A stretch of DNA of 64,000 nucleotides from Dreissena polymorpha (lineage: Eukaryota > Mollusca > Bivalvia > Myida > Dreissenidae). Under the pieces are notes generated by a model that was not told the origin of the DNA, ran no database searches, and saw only the letters and a list, made by a program, of their open reading frames with translations. The stretch spans positions 72,219,468 through 72,283,467 of the forward strand of contig NC_068357.1 of assembly GCF_020536995.1 (NCBI RefSeq), read 5' to 3'. Shown here piece by piece: positions 33,401 to 45,802 of the stretch. Each line of letters opens with the position of its first letter. The stretch's first letter is position 1. The position numbers and the translations under genes are program-made.

Positions 33401-36400
33401 TCAAAGAAAAATGGCTGATCAGTGCGGCTGTGTGAAGGCAAGTCTTCTAAAGACTGCAACAGAAAATATTAATGTGATGTGATTTAAGTTAGATTAGTCT
33501 GTTGCAGCAAATTGTGTTTTCCAAAGTGCTTGGAAACAATTCTGATGACCTTTAGATAATTTGTTGGATCATGTGATTGTGTTAAAAGGACAACTTCAAA
33601 TAAAAAAAGAGGGCCTGCAAGGCCCAAAGTCGCTCACCTGCGATAACAAGATATTATTGGGACAAATCTTCTGACCAAGTTTCATGAAGATCGGAAAATA
33701 AATGTGGCCTCTAGAGTGTTAACAAGGTTTTACTATAGCCATATAAGGAAAATTGCCCAACCCCCTGGCAGCCATGTTTTTCAACCAACCGGCATTTTTT
33801 AACCAACCAACCATTTTTGAACTCTTGGGATGAATCTTCTGACCAAGTTTCATGAAGATTGGACAGTAAATGTGGCCTCTAGAGTGTTAAGAATTTACTA
33901 TAGCCATATAAGGAAAAATGCTCCACCCCTTGGAAGCCATGTTTTTCAAGCAAACATAATTATTTTCAAACTCATACAAGATATCATTGAGACCAATCAT
34001 ACTGATCAAATTTCATGAAGATAGGACAATAAATGTGGCCTCTAGAGTGTTAACAAACAAGGTTTAACGATAGCCATATATAGCCATATGAGGAAAATGC
34101 TCTGCCCCTGGTGGCCATATTTTTAGAGCAACCAAAACCATTTTCAAACTCATCCAAGATATCATTTGGACAAATCTTCTGACCAAGTTTTATGATGATC
34201 GGAAAATAAATGTGACCTCTAGAGTGTTAACAAGGTTTTACTATAGCCATATAAGGAAAAATGCCCCGCCCCCGTGGTGGCCATGTTTTTCAACCAACAG
34301 GCATCATTTTTGAAATAGTCCAAGATATTATTGGGATGAATCTTCTGACCGAGTTTCATGAAGATCTGACTATAAATGTGGCCTCTAGAGTGTTAACAAG
34401 ATTTTACTATAGCCATATGTAGCCATAAAAGGAAAAATGCCCCGCCCCTTGGCAGCCATGTTTTTCAAGCAAACATAACCATTTTCAAACTCATCCAAGA
34501 TATCAATAAGACAAATCTTCTGATCATATTTCATGAAGATTGGACAATAAATGTGGCCTCTAGAGTGTAAACAAGGTTTTACAAAAGCCATATAAAGCCT
34601 TATAAGGAACAAGGGCTGTTTGTAAAACATGCATGCCCCCCATATGGGCTGTCCATTGTAGTGGCAGCCATTGTGTGAGCACGATTTTTGTCACTGTTGA
34701 CCTTGACCTTTGACCTTAGTGACCTGAAAATCAATAGGGGTCATCTGCGAGTCACGATCAATGTACCTATGAAGTGTCATGATCCTAGGCTAATGCGTTC
34801 TTGAGTTATCATCCGAATCATTTTACTATTTCAGGGTCACCGTGACCTTGACCTTTGACCTAGTGACCTCAAAACTGATAGGGGTCATCTGCGAGTCATG
34901 ATCAATCTACCTATGAAGTTTCATGATCCTAGGCGTATGCTGTTCTTGAGTTATCATCCGAAAACCATTTTACTATTTCGGGTCACCGTGACCTTGACCT
35001 TTGACCTAGTGACCTCAAAATGTATAGGGGTCATCTGCGAGTCATGATCAATCTACCCATGAAGTTTCATGATCCTAGGCGTATGCGTTCTTGAGTTATC
35101 ATCCGGAAACCATTTTACTATTTCGGGTCACCGTGACCTTGACCTTTGACCTAGTGACCTCAAAATCAATAGGGGTCATCTGCGAGTCATGATCAATCTA
35201 ACTATGAAGTTTCATGATCCTAAGCGTATGCGTTCTTGAGTTATCATCCGAAAACCATTTTACTATTTCGGGTCACCGTGACCTAGACCTTTGACCTAGT
35301 GACCTCAAAATCAATAGGGGTCATCTGCGAGACATGATCAATCTACCTATGAAGTTTCATGATCCTAGGCGTATGCGTTCTTGAGTTATCATACGACAAC
35401 CACCTGGTGGACGGACCGGACCGACCGACCGACCGACCGACCGACATGAGCAAAGCAATATACCCCTCTTCTTCGAAGGGGGGCATAAAAATGCCCCGCC
35501 CCTAGTGGCCAAGTTTTTAAAGAAACCAATACCATTTTCGAACTCATCCAAGATATCATTGGGAAAAAATCTTCTGAGCAAGTTTCATGAAGATCTGAAA
35601 ATAAATGTGGCCTCTAGAGTGTTAACAAGGTTTTACTATAGCCATATAAGGAAAAATGCCCCGCCCCCTAGCGGCCATGTTTTTCAAGCAAAGAGCATCA
35701 TTTTTTAACTTGTCCAAGATATTATTGTGATAAATCTTCTGACCAAGTTTCATGAAGATTGGACAATAAATGTGGCCCCTAGAGTGTTAACAAGATTTCA
35801 CTATAGCCAAATATAGCAATATAAGGAAAAATGCCCCGCCCCTTGGCAGCCATGTTTTTCAAGCAAAGGTTACCATTTTTTAACTCTTCCAAGATATCAT
35901 TGTTACAAATCTTCTGAGCAAGTTTCATGAAGATCGGAAAATAAATGTGACCTCTAGAGTGTTAACACGGTTTTACTATAGCCATATAAGGAAAAATGCC
36001 CAGCCCCCTGTTGGCCATGTTTTTTAACCAACCATCATCATTTTCCAACTCGTCTAAGATATTATTGGGATGAATCTTCTGACCAAGTCTCATGAAGATC
36101 AGACAATAAATGTTGCCTCTAGAGTGTTAACAAGATTTTACTACAGCCATATATAGCCATATAAGGAAAAATGCCCTGCCCCTTGGCAAGCCATGTTTTT
36201 CAAGCAAACGTAACCATTTTCGAACTCATCAAAGATATCATTGAGACCAATCTTCTGACCAAATTTCATGAAGATTGGACAATAAATGTGGCCTCTAGAG
36301 AGTAAACAAGGCAAATGTTGACGCCACACAACAGACGTCGCACGACGGTAGACAGACAAAAGGCGATCACAAAAGCTCATCATGAGCATGTTGTGCTCAG

Positions 36401-39400
36401 GTGAGCTAAAAACATAACAAAATAGGAAAATATTACATAAACTCAGTATATATATATATTTTTCATAAAAACAATATTTATGTCCAGGATAAAATCTAAA
36501 AAAGATCTTGTTCATCAGATTAGACTCGTAAGCGATTTTTTATTCTTGCAACTGAACAATTAGCATGTCAAAAAATATGTCTTAGGTCACAAAAATGTGA
36601 CCTACTTACAAATGCTTATTAAAACGATCTCCAGATTTTGTTTACGTGTTTAAGATTTAACTGTGTAGTTTAAAATATGCATAAAACAAACATTTACACA
36701 TTTAATAAAATCAGTTATATAGATTGTAAATAATTGGTTTTAGGTAGGTCACTTAGTTGCAAAGTATAAGAAATTATTTTTATATTTTGAAGTACTTGAA
36801 ACATGTATTTTCAATGTATTTAAATTAAAATGCTTTATTTCAAATGTTGGCTTTGACAATCAGTCTTTTAAACAGCTTTATTTATCATGACAATAATTTT
36901 ACCACTTATAAAACAAGAGGGCCTGAAAGGCCAAAAATCGCTCACCTGAGATAACAAGATATTATTGGGACAAATCTTCTGACCAAGTTCGGAAAATAAA
37001 TGTGGCCTCTAGAGTGTTAACAAGGTTTTACTATAGCCATATAAGAAAAAATGCCCCGCCCCCTGGCAGCCATGTTTTTCAACCAACCGACATCATTTAT
37101 TAAATTGTCCAAGATATTATCGTAAAAATCTTCTGACCAAGTTTCATGAAGATCGGACAGTAAATGTGGCCTCTAGAGTGTTAACAAGATTTTACTATAG
37201 CCATATAAGGAAAAATGCCCTGCCCCTTGGAAGCAATGTTTTTCAAGCAAACATAATTATTTTGGAACTCATCCAAGATATCATTGAGACCAATCTTCTG
37301 ACCAAATTTCATGAAGATTGGACAATAAATGTGGCCTCTAGAGTGTTTACAAGGTTTTACTATAGCCATATATAGCCATATAAGGAAAAATGCCCCACCC
37401 CTGGTGGCCATGTTTTTACAGCAACCAACACTATTTTCCAACTCATCCAAGATATCATTGGGACAAATCTTCTGACCAAGTTTCATGATGATCGGAAAAT
37501 AAATTTGACCTATAGAGTGTTAACAAGGTTTTACTACAGCCATATAAGGAAAAATGCCCCGCCCCCGTGTTGGCCATGTTTATCTACCAACCGGCATCAT
37601 TTTTGAACTCGTCCAAGATATTATTGGGACAAATCTTCTGACCAAGTCTCATGAAGATCAGACAATAAATGTGGCCTCTAGAGAGAGGGTAGTGTTAACA
37701 AGATTTTACTATAGCCATATAAGGAAAAATGCCCCGCCCCTTGGCAGCCATGTTTTTCAAGCAAACGTAACCATTTTCGAACTCATCCAAGATATCATTG
37801 AGACAAATCTTCTGACCAAATTTTATGAAGATTGGACAATAAATGTGGCCTCTAGAGAGTTAACAAGGCAAATGTTCATGCTGCACAACGCACAACGCAC
37901 GATGGACAAAAGGCGATCATAAAAGCTCACCATGAGCATGTTGTGCTCAGGTGAGCTAAAAACAACAAAATAGCAGCATGCTACTAATACCCCTGTGTGG
38001 TCCACACTCTTTATTCAAGCTAAACCTATACGCTCATCAATATACAATGAAGAATATGCTACACAATTCAATATCTTGGCCAATATTCAATGACAAATGT
38101 AACAACTATCAACTGTGAATTATTAGATTGAAGTATATAGCTTATGAAAACAATAAAATAATAAGTTTTATTGAAGAAATTGTTAACATTCAGGGCACAT
38201 TTGATCAAAACTTTCACAGCTACCTTATTGGTTTTACTCAAAATCCTTTACACCTTTTACTCTTAACACTAAGATACGTTTTTAACGCATACTGACCTTT
38301 GATGACCCAGAAGTTTTAACTCTGAAAAACAGGATCACGATGAACATGGGCAGTATTTCCCACACAAAAAGGACAATGGCGAACGAGGCATAAGCGTAAC
38401 CTTCGTCCAACAATACGAAATCAGCCTGCAAGAAGCACAGTAGGAATGACATAGGCAACTTCTTTAGCAAGATAAATATTACAGAAAGATATCAGACATT
38501 TCTTTACATTCATAAATTTGTTTGATGGCATATAATAAGGTGTTTAATTTATATAAGCTGTCTTAAGACAATGAGCTCGACTATTTTTCTGTTTTTATTG
38601 GACCGTTTTAATCCTTGAGTTAATGAAATAACTTTTGGTTCTTATACCACACAATAAAAGGTGCCCTTATTGGTGGGGTGAAAACTCTTTTAAATGGGCC
38701 TTGCTCTGTGAAAAAGGGGTTTAATACAGGTGCGTGAAAAGCTGTTCCGGATAAGCCTGCATAGTCCCTATAGGTTAATCAGGGACAACACATTCTGCTT
38801 TTATGATATTTTTCCTTTCAAGAAAGTCTCCTCTTAGCAAAAATCCAGTTTAGGCGGAAAGTGTTGTCCCTGATTAGCCAGTGAAGACTGCACAGGCTAA
38901 TCTGGGACAACACTTTATGCACATGCATTAAACCCCCTTTTCACAGAAAAGGGCCAAAGTGTTAAAACGAGCATTAATTCATAGCCAGCCAGACAGATGA
39001 ACAGAGGAATGCATTGGGCCTACAGACATGGAAAACATATAGCTTCAAGTGCATCAAAAGTTTATTATAATCTTTTAGTGGTATGTAGTTATTTATTATT
39101 TCCATTGAAAGTTTTATACTATCTTCAGTTACATCTACTCAACATTTTACCTCTTGTGAAAAAAACTGACAGACCAACATGACAGAAGGAGGATTAAAAT
39201 ATATTCCCCTCCAGTGAAACTGGCAAGGGTCTGATAAAAAAATGTAGTGTACTAATAAATACATTTTGGTAATGTAAGTTTAATTAAGACTTGGTTGAAA
39301 ATAATTGAAAAAGGAAAAGTCTATATGACAAGAACAGACAGAACTAACCTGATCAGTAACATTTATCCATCCATAGCCAAAGCTCGGTATTTTCTTGTGT

Positions 39401-42400
39401 TCTTTTAACAAAGCAATTACGTCATATAAAGCCCTGGTAAAGTAGACAAACTCGATGACAACACACGAGGCCAATGCTTTACACATTGTTGTACCCTGCA
39501 ATTGGATAAAACACAAAGTATACTTAACTTACAATTAATTAATTAATAACTGACACTTTGTACAAATTATAACATAAAAAAAAAATATAAATAATTACAA
39601 ACATTTCAATGGCGTTTTTCAAGCTAAATATTTGTAAAATAAGAATTCTTCCATATTTTGTCTGACTACATGTATATCAGATGTCATAACATACCTGCAT
39701 GGCTCAGGTTATCATAGATCACATTTCAACTTAAATTCTTATAAACATACGCAACAATTTGTATTTGCTAACATAGACATAATAAAAATTCACAATTGAT
39801 CAGTAAAAACTTTTGTTGAGTTTATTGCATTAAAAAGAGCATAAAAGTACTGAATGATTCTAAAACATACTGAACAACTATTAACACAACACATAAAACA
39901 ATATTTTTCTGATTATCAAACCATTATTGCTGACTTAAATTAGTGACAATGTTTTCATAATTTGGAGAGTTACCAACACTGAAGAAAACTCTTTAAAATT
40001 AAATACCTTTCTCTGTTAATTAATATTTATATCCAAATGAGCAAAAGTCTGCATGTGTTTCGTTTTGTTTTTAACAGCAAAACGAACTTATTTAATGTTT
40101 GAAGAATAAAATAGTCGGTCACCAACCTTTGTTTCTAACACAACACTTGCTGATGCCATTTTTGCCATCTTAAAGATGCAAACAGAGAGTCCAAGACTAA
40201 CAATAATGAACAGTGTGTCATTAACAGCCACCCGTATAATTGGAATATAGTTTGGCACCGTGGTCTGTTTCTTTTCAATTTGGTATTGCTTAGTTTTCAG
40301 CGCACAGATGACATTCGTGGTGAGGAACACTATTATAGTAAAGACCAATATCACTTTAAGAGGTCTCCTGAAATACAGAAACATCTTTGAAGTGAGTCGA
40401 ATCATTGTGTTTGTGTAAAACATATAACAATAACAAATAAACATGGCTTAATGTAATGAAAATGTATGAATGTTTAAGATTTTTATACTCTAAACATAAT
40501 TGTTAAACAATAAAATACATATTTTCTAACCATGGCATAGTAAATGGTGGGGTGTAAAACATTAAACAAAAACCAATTAACATATACTTAATGAAATTTT
40601 TTGAATGTTTGAGGTTCAAAAACTCCGAAGGTAATTGTTTAACATTAAAAAAAATATTTTCTTACATGCCCCATGTTCAGATACCCGATTCAGATAAAGA
40701 CAATGAGATTGATGGAACTCAGAACAAAACTTTTTTGAAAAAAAAATCATTATTACAACACGCAGAAATAATAACACTTCATATAACATACTTGAATTTG
40801 CTAGGATGATATCTTGCCCTTGCCTTAAACACAACCTGAAATAGAAGACAACATTTTAGGAGTTTTGTAAAGAACATTTCCAGGATCCCAAACATGCAAA
40901 TCGGAAAGATAATGTAGGTTGACAAGTGAAGGCTGCAGCATACAATTTATCAATAAGAAAGAATTGTTTGCAATATCATTTTCAGGAAAATGTTTGTTAA
41001 ACTAAATAATAATTCAAGGGTGAACATCATAAAAGATATACTATAATATTGCAGCTTGAATGGTGTGAGGTTAAACCAAGGAGTTAAAGATATTTATATG
41101 TTTAAGGTATTTTTTTAAACAGATTTACTAAAACTGTTTACACTAAGATGAAATTCAAAACTAAAGTCTATCTTAAAAAAAACAACAAGAGGCCCATGAG
41201 GGCCTGAATTGCTCTACTGCTATAATCACTATGCAAGTTTGGAAAGAATAAGATGGAAACTGTGTACTTAATCGCGCAAACAAAGAGAATTTTCTCAAAT
41301 TCAAGGGGAGATTATTGTGTACTTATTTCTCCGATACTGCTCATATTCAATAGGGTTCAAGTCCTCATTGATATAAAGATACTGTGCAAATTTGGAAATA
41401 ATTGGATGAAAACTGTGGAATTAATTGCGTAAACAAGCAGGATTTCAAACTTTTCTCATATTCAAAGGGAAGTCATTCTGGACCTATTGCTTCGATATTG
41501 CTCTTTTTAAAAAAGGGTTTGAGTCCTCATTGATACAAAGACACTGTGCAAGTTTGAAAAGAATTGGATGAAAATTATGGACTTTATCACATAAAAAAAC
41601 TGAATTTTCATTTTTTTCTCAAATTCAAGGGTAGATAATTCTGGACTTATAACTCCGATATTGCTCATTTTCAATAGGGTTTGACTCATCATTCAGATAA
41701 AGACACTGTGCAAGTTGGGAAATAATTGGATGAAAACTGTGGACTTAATTGCGTAAACAAGCCTTATTTCACAATTTTCTCAAATTCAAGGGGAGATAAT
41801 TCTGGACTTTTTACTCTGATGTAACCCATTTTCGAGTCCTCATTAATATAAAGACAGTCACACTGAACAAGTTTGAAAAGAATTGGATGAAAACTGTGGA
41901 CTTTATCGCGTAAACAAGAAAAAGTGTAACGCACGCACGCACGGACGACAGAAACCACGCCATGACATAAGCTCTTCAGGCCTTTGGCCAGTAGAGCTAA
42001 AAAACTGTGAGTCTCAGCAAACAGACTTTATTTTGAAACCTTTAGATGGCATAAACCATAAGCAATACCTTTCAACAAAAGAAAATATCAGCTTTGCAAT
42101 GTTCTTGAACATGAATGTCATTTTAACCTTAACACACACTGTATCATGATGCTGGAAAGATAAACTGCAATCAATTGTTTATGCTAAACCAACTTAAAGC
42201 AGTTTTATTGACCAACATATTGTTATATAATATTTTATATATTATAAAATTATATAATTTTTTCGAATCGCATTATAGTTTTGTCAATACAAATTTACCT
42301 AGATAAACAAAAAGACATTTGTATTATGCATATTATAACCAACTTTTTCTCAAAAGTACGCCTTTGCCTTTGTTATTTCAGGTTCTGCTAGATAATTCCA

Positions 42401-45400
42401 TTACAGAGTAGATTCTGTTTAATTGAATCTCATTGTCATGTCAGAATATTCAATTTAAAGGGGATGTTTCTAAATATGGATACAGCGATATTCTTATTTT
42501 TTCATAGTTTATTGTATAGATATTGGTCTTATTTGTTGTATTAGTGTACAATATATAATAAAAATATTATATAACAATATGTTGGTCAATAATACTGCTA
42601 ATAATCCTTATAAATAAGGTGCGCTGTATAGACTGTTTTCCGTTTAATTGAAAAATCCTGAGCTCCAATCAGAAATGAAACCAAGAGCTCTCTAGTAATA
42701 AGCAGACACTCAAATATGTCATTTAAGTGATAGCATGGTTATTGGAAGTGACCCTATTTCAATACACTACTAGTTTCACACGTATATAATGCATTTAAAG
42801 AAAGCTTACAGGGTAAACTGCAGTAGTGCGTAATTTTATTTTAATGCACACATCGTATTTTTGTTTGATTCAATACACTTCAGTACAAAAATGGAATCAA
42901 TTTCATAACTGTTTCAGCAATAACCTGAACACAAACAGACAGCATTTTCAAAAAGTTTAATCATACAAAAACATAAAATGTACAAACAACGCAATATTTA
43001 TAATTATACAATATTCTACTAAGTGGAATCAACTGTTTTGCTTGCTTTATGATTGAATACACAAAAATTTACACCAAGTTGATTTATTTATTTTGATTTG
43101 CATTTTTACTGTATAATGATATTAAATTTTGACTTGTTGATTTGTTTTAAGTATACTTTTAACTGTTTGTATACTCATAGGCATATAGCTAGTCTTATAT
43201 ATAAGATGCACAAAGAATTTAGAGATACTTTTTATATGGGCTAAATTCTTTGGAACGTCTTATTGGCGATAGACCAATTACGTGGTGGAAACCAGAAAGT
43301 TTAAATTTTCATCAATTTGCGTAAAATTGCAAAATAGCATAACCAACTCATTAAGTTTTAGTTCAGAAGTCCATCTTTACCTCAAATATCGTCGAATTGA
43401 AGTTAGAAAGGCAATAATTCTTGAGTTAAATGTCTGCTTAGATTGCAACACAATTACTAACCTCACGCCATGTTTTGAAACAGATTTAAATATCAACCAA
43501 TCAGTAAATTGCGGTTAGGCGACACCACAGTGTAACGTGTACGCATAATTTGTCTTTAAATGTCATATTAGTAATTCATCAGCAAATGAATTAAAACAGA
43601 AGAACGCAAACTGTATTTTCCGCCGTTTATTCTTCACATTTAAACCAGATGGTTTACATGGAGGTTATGTTTATATCGATTAATATCTACACAGCGAGCG
43701 AATCGAGAGATATTCAATATTTGAATAGTGGTTGGATTTAAATTGCTCAGGTGTGCAAAATTCAAAGTGTCATCACATAAGTCTTACGGAACATTATCGT
43801 GAAATGAATTATCTACACAGGTATGTAAATATTATTGCAATCCGTTGATATTAACTGTCTGAAATCGGGTCTTGAATGTTGTGAACAAAATACTTGCGCA
43901 ACAATATAGACAAAGAAGGAAAACTGTCCACCATTGTTTTGGTCTTTCCCCTGTTGTACGCTCCAAATACAGTCAAGTTACCATTACCGGATCAGTAGTG
44001 TAATTAAGTTGTTTTCTGGTGAAAAGCAATAAATGTTTTGAGACTTCTTTTACATCAATTTGATTAATTGTGTCTTGTTCTGAGAAAATTGGGCTTAATG
44101 CATGTGCGTAAAGTGTCATCCAAGATTAGCCTGTGCAGTCCGCACAGGCTAATCAGGGATGACACATTCCGCCTAAATTTTATTTTCGGCAAGGAGGGAC
44201 TTCCTTGAAACCAAAAATACCATAAAAGCGGAAAGTGTCATCCCTGATTAGCCTGTGCGGACTGCACAGTCTAATCTGGGATGACACTTTACGCACATGC
44301 ATTAAGCCCAATTTTCTCAGAACAAGACACAATTATTACCTTTGCTTACTGATTCAGCACATAGTCTAATTTTTAAAGGCAGGCAAAATGTATTTGTGAT
44401 ACTTTTTTTTCGCCGCAGAATTCATGCATTAACGGATCAGTTGAAGCCATAACGGATCACGAGACTGAAACCACTAAGGAGGGCATCTAACACGCTATTT
44501 GAACTGTCAAAACATAAAATGTGTTGTTTACAATGACCAAGTTACATTGCCAGTTATAAATTATATTCATTTTTTTTTATTAATTGTTTTCTATATGTGA
44601 TCTTGTATTCACACTTTACGCATGGTGTTCTTGTGTGAATTATCTGTTGAAAATCCTAAAAGATCGAAAAGATATGGGCATCTTATAAACCATGTAAATT
44701 GTTTGAATCATATCTAATCATCAATATTGAACTTAAACATTAAGAATTAGATTGAGATCATTGTTGTTCGAATCAACAAGATTTGCATATATTTTAACAT
44801 ATAGTATCAATACGAATATTATCACGCTTGATCCGTTATTGCCATAATTCTTCATTTCATTTAAGGTGTTGCAATATCTTAAAAATGAAGCAAAACTGAA
44901 ATGAGCTTTTGCAGGCAGAAAGACTACTAAATAGCCTTTAAATTTTTGCGTAAACTTCTTACTTTCTAAGAGTTAAAGCATACGTCCGCGAAAATTGTTC
45001 AACCTTATTTTGGAAACGAGACGGAAGTCAACAAAGTAGTATACACATGTCAGCAAATCATACCAAAATGTTTGACAAAGAGAAGCTCCGATTACGACTC
45101 AATCAATGCGCTTTAAAGAACAGGCCTTGAAGATGCTGCGTGCATAATATCATCTAAAAATGTCAACTATTTATCACGATAAGCAGTCTTGAACATCAAA
45201 TTGATCCGCAATGGGTAATGATCCGGTTATGGTAACTTGACTGTATTATCAATATAAAAAGTAGCTTAATATTTGAGAGCGTCAACAAGTTGGACTAGCA
45301 TATAGCCTATTTTATTTCTTGATAAACTGTCTACAATCAAACATTATCAGAAAAGTATTTAAATAAAACCCACCTGTGCAAAAAACAAAACCAAGAGGCA

Positions 45401-45802
45401 CAAGATGATAAACTGTAGACACACCGGGAAACAAAATAATAACCAGTAGGTAAACACTGGAAAAAGGTTCACGCGTGAACTGTCTTTAAAATAAAATGAA
45501 AACAGTGTCATCCGAAGACCGCTCCATATTAATGTCACGAACAAAAAAACTGTTTGATAGCTGAAACGTTTGTGTCGATAGTACCAGATCATCCATAGCT
45601 GAACGTAAACCATGAAAAATAACAGCCCATAAACAGACACGAATGTTATTGTCAATCCTAACTCAAACGTTGGTTCTAATGCTGGTTTCAAAGGGGGTGG
45701 AAATGTTACATCGCTAGTTGTGGTGGATTTGGCTACCGACGGAAGGGTTGTTATCTTCACATACGCCTGTATATTACTTGAAAAATTTCCAACTTCGAAC
45801 AT
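27478..45802 (-). CDS. GPR137: GPR137-family integral membrane protein
   Basis: Seven coding exons on the minus strand: 45374-45802, 40792-40835, 40127-40367, 39349-39495, 38297-38425, 33341-33453, 27478-27652. All junctions are GT-AG and in phase, giving 425 aa; vertebrate members are about 400-430. The start ATG (45802) is followed by a short, probably lumenal N-terminus with an NFS glycosylation site. Exon 1 holds the first three membrane segments with YVQLWMIWYYRHKRFSYQT and FPVCLQF. Exon 3 holds two (RVAVNDTLFIIVSLGLSV), exon 4 one (CVVIEFVYFTRALYDV), exon 5 the last (FAIVLFVWEILPMF). The cytosolic tail has the family motif FFFDNPRRYDSDEDLL. Vertebrate GPR137 proteins are lysosomal and influence Rag/mTORC1 and Rab signalling; this role is inferred by homology. 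Introns 1, 5 and 6 are filled with repeats. Which vertebrate paralogue is closest is not decided. Confidence 0.93.
27785..28254. mobile_element. non-autonomous TIR element in GPR137 intron 6
   Basis: Imperfect inverted ends: GTGCAGGAATAATGGGGTTC on the left and, inverted, GTGCAGGATTACTTGAC plus GTGGGGTTCGCAG on the right. Inner pairs GTTTACACACGG / CCGGTGTGTTTAC. No coding capacity. Confidence 0.55.
29057..29260 (+). pseudogene. decayed THAP-domain N-terminus, copy 1
   Basis: Reads MVKRCQWG, then one stop where the second zinc cysteine region would be, then RNSDNRYPE, a second stop, and GGIEFISFPKPKRDLEKCMR and WINASGRPHEQLNVNTVKDN. The start, the Phe-Pro-Lys motif and the HEQLNVNTVKDN end resemble C2CH THAP domains. 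Not translatable as a whole. Confidence 0.6.
29637..29748 (+). pseudogene. THAP-domain N-terminus, copy 2
   Basis: Reads MAKRCKYGLCNSDIRYPERI and keeps the first two zinc-binding cysteines (C-x4-C), but loses THAP similarity after about 22 residues. The upstream sequence (CAACGAGTTTC and an A-rich tract) resembles that before copy 1. The two are therefore a duplicated promoter-start unit about 580 bp apart. Confidence 0.55.
31162..31487. mobile_element. short TIR element inside the satellite
   Basis: CAGGGCTTTTCACCC on the left and inverted CAGGGTTTTTCATCAGG on the right. 326 bp with no coding capacity. The target duplication is unclear. Confidence 0.6.
32003..32865. mobile_element. 863-bp TIR element inside the satellite, TSD TACATA
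   Basis: Ends CAGGGCAACAGATAAG and CTTATCTGTTGCCCTG (inverted, with AAGATTTTG / CGAACCTT inner variation). It is flanked by TACATA at 31997-32002 and 32866-32871. The flanks recombine to an uninterrupted satellite monomer. No transposase frame. Superfamily unassigned. Confidence 0.8.
33606..36412 (-). mobile_element. tandem-cored element, family B, copy 3, interrupted by a family A element
   Basis: Minus orientation. The head hairpin ends at about 36412 (GTGAGCT complement near GCTCAGGTGAGCTAAAAA). There are about ten monomers (CTTCTGACCAAGTTTCATGA, AATGTGGCCTCTAGAGTGTT). The tail is near 33606-33635 (GAGGGCCTGCAAGGCCC). The family A insertion occupies 34608-35487. Confidence 0.85.
34608..35487 (-). 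mobile_element. tandem-cored element, family A, copy 3, nested in family B
   Basis: Minus orientation, bounded by AACAAGGGCTGTTTG (34608) and GAAGGGGGGCATAA (35487). It has five 145-bp monomers and a (GACC)n leader at about 35415-35445. The flanks ATAAGGAA and AAATGCCCC reconstitute the family B monomer ATAAGGAAAAATGCCCC. Confidence 0.9.
36413..36911. other. GPR137 intron 5, unique sequence
   Basis: About 500 bp between two family B elements; nothing recognised. Confidence 0.5.
36912..37961 (-). mobile_element. tandem-cored element, family B, copy 4
   Basis: Minus orientation. The tail at the left is AACAAGAGGGCCTGAAAGGCC; the head hairpin at the right is GCTCACCATGAGCATGTTGT plus GCTCAGGTGAGC. 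About five to six monomers. All open frames in it (37166-37375, 37181-37486, 37554-37922) are monomer artefacts. Confidence 0.88.
37962..38296 (-). other. GPR137 intron 5, segment next to exon 5
   Basis: Unique AT-rich sequence with the exon-5 donor (GTCAGT on the minus strand) at 38296. Nothing else recognised. Confidence 0.5.
38693..38957. mobile_element. hairpin MITE, family H, copy 6
   Basis: GGGCCTTGCTCTGTGAAAAA to CCCCCTTTTCACAGAAAAGG, with both inner palindromic modules. In GPR137 intron 4. Confidence 0.8.
41184..42001 (-). mobile_element. tandem-cored element, family C
   Basis: Minus orientation, in GPR137 intron 1. The tail is AACAAGAGGCCCATGAGGGCC (hairpin). Five monomers of about 160 bp follow (AAGAATTGGATGAAAACTGT, CTCAAATTCAAGGGGAG). 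The leader is GCACGCACGCACGGACGACA. The head hairpin is at CAGGCCTTTGGCCAGTAGAG followed by CTAAAAA. Layout as in family B. Confidence 0.8.
42198..42599. mobile_element. fold-back element with arms of about 45 bp
   Basis: The left arm AGCAGTTTTATTGACCAACA, continuing TATTGTTATATAATATTTT, recurs inverted at the right (AACAATATGTTGGTCAATAA to TACTGCT). One or two mismatches. 402 bp with no coding capacity. Confidence 0.75.
42600..43967 (-). other. GPR137 intron 1, unique sequence
   Basis: No repeat recognised. The 78-codon frame at 43282-43518 shows no family feature and no splice or start context. Confidence 0.45.
43970..45243. mobile_element. TA-flanked TIR element (Tc1/mariner- or pogo-like ends), non-autonomous
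   Basis: Ends CAGTCAAGTTACCATTACCG plus GATCA and inverted TGATCCGGTTATGGTAACTT plus GACTG. It is flanked by TA on both sides. GGATCA/TGATCC words recur near both ends and inside (for example near 44420-44460 and 44826). No transposase frame. Contains a family H hairpin near the left end. Confidence 0.75.
44065..44335. mobile_element. near-perfect hairpin MITE, family H subfamily, copy 7
   Basis: The arms extend from TAATTGTGTCTTGTTCTGAG to its inverted copy at 44316-44335. About 110 bases pair with only a few mismatches. It has GAAAATTGGGCTTAATG where other copies have AAAAAGGGGTTTAATG. Nested in the TIR element 43970-45243. Confidence 0.85.

Noticed and set aside
43282-43518. 78-codon plus-strand frame
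   Set aside because: No recognised family, no splice or promoter context; length is plausible by chance.
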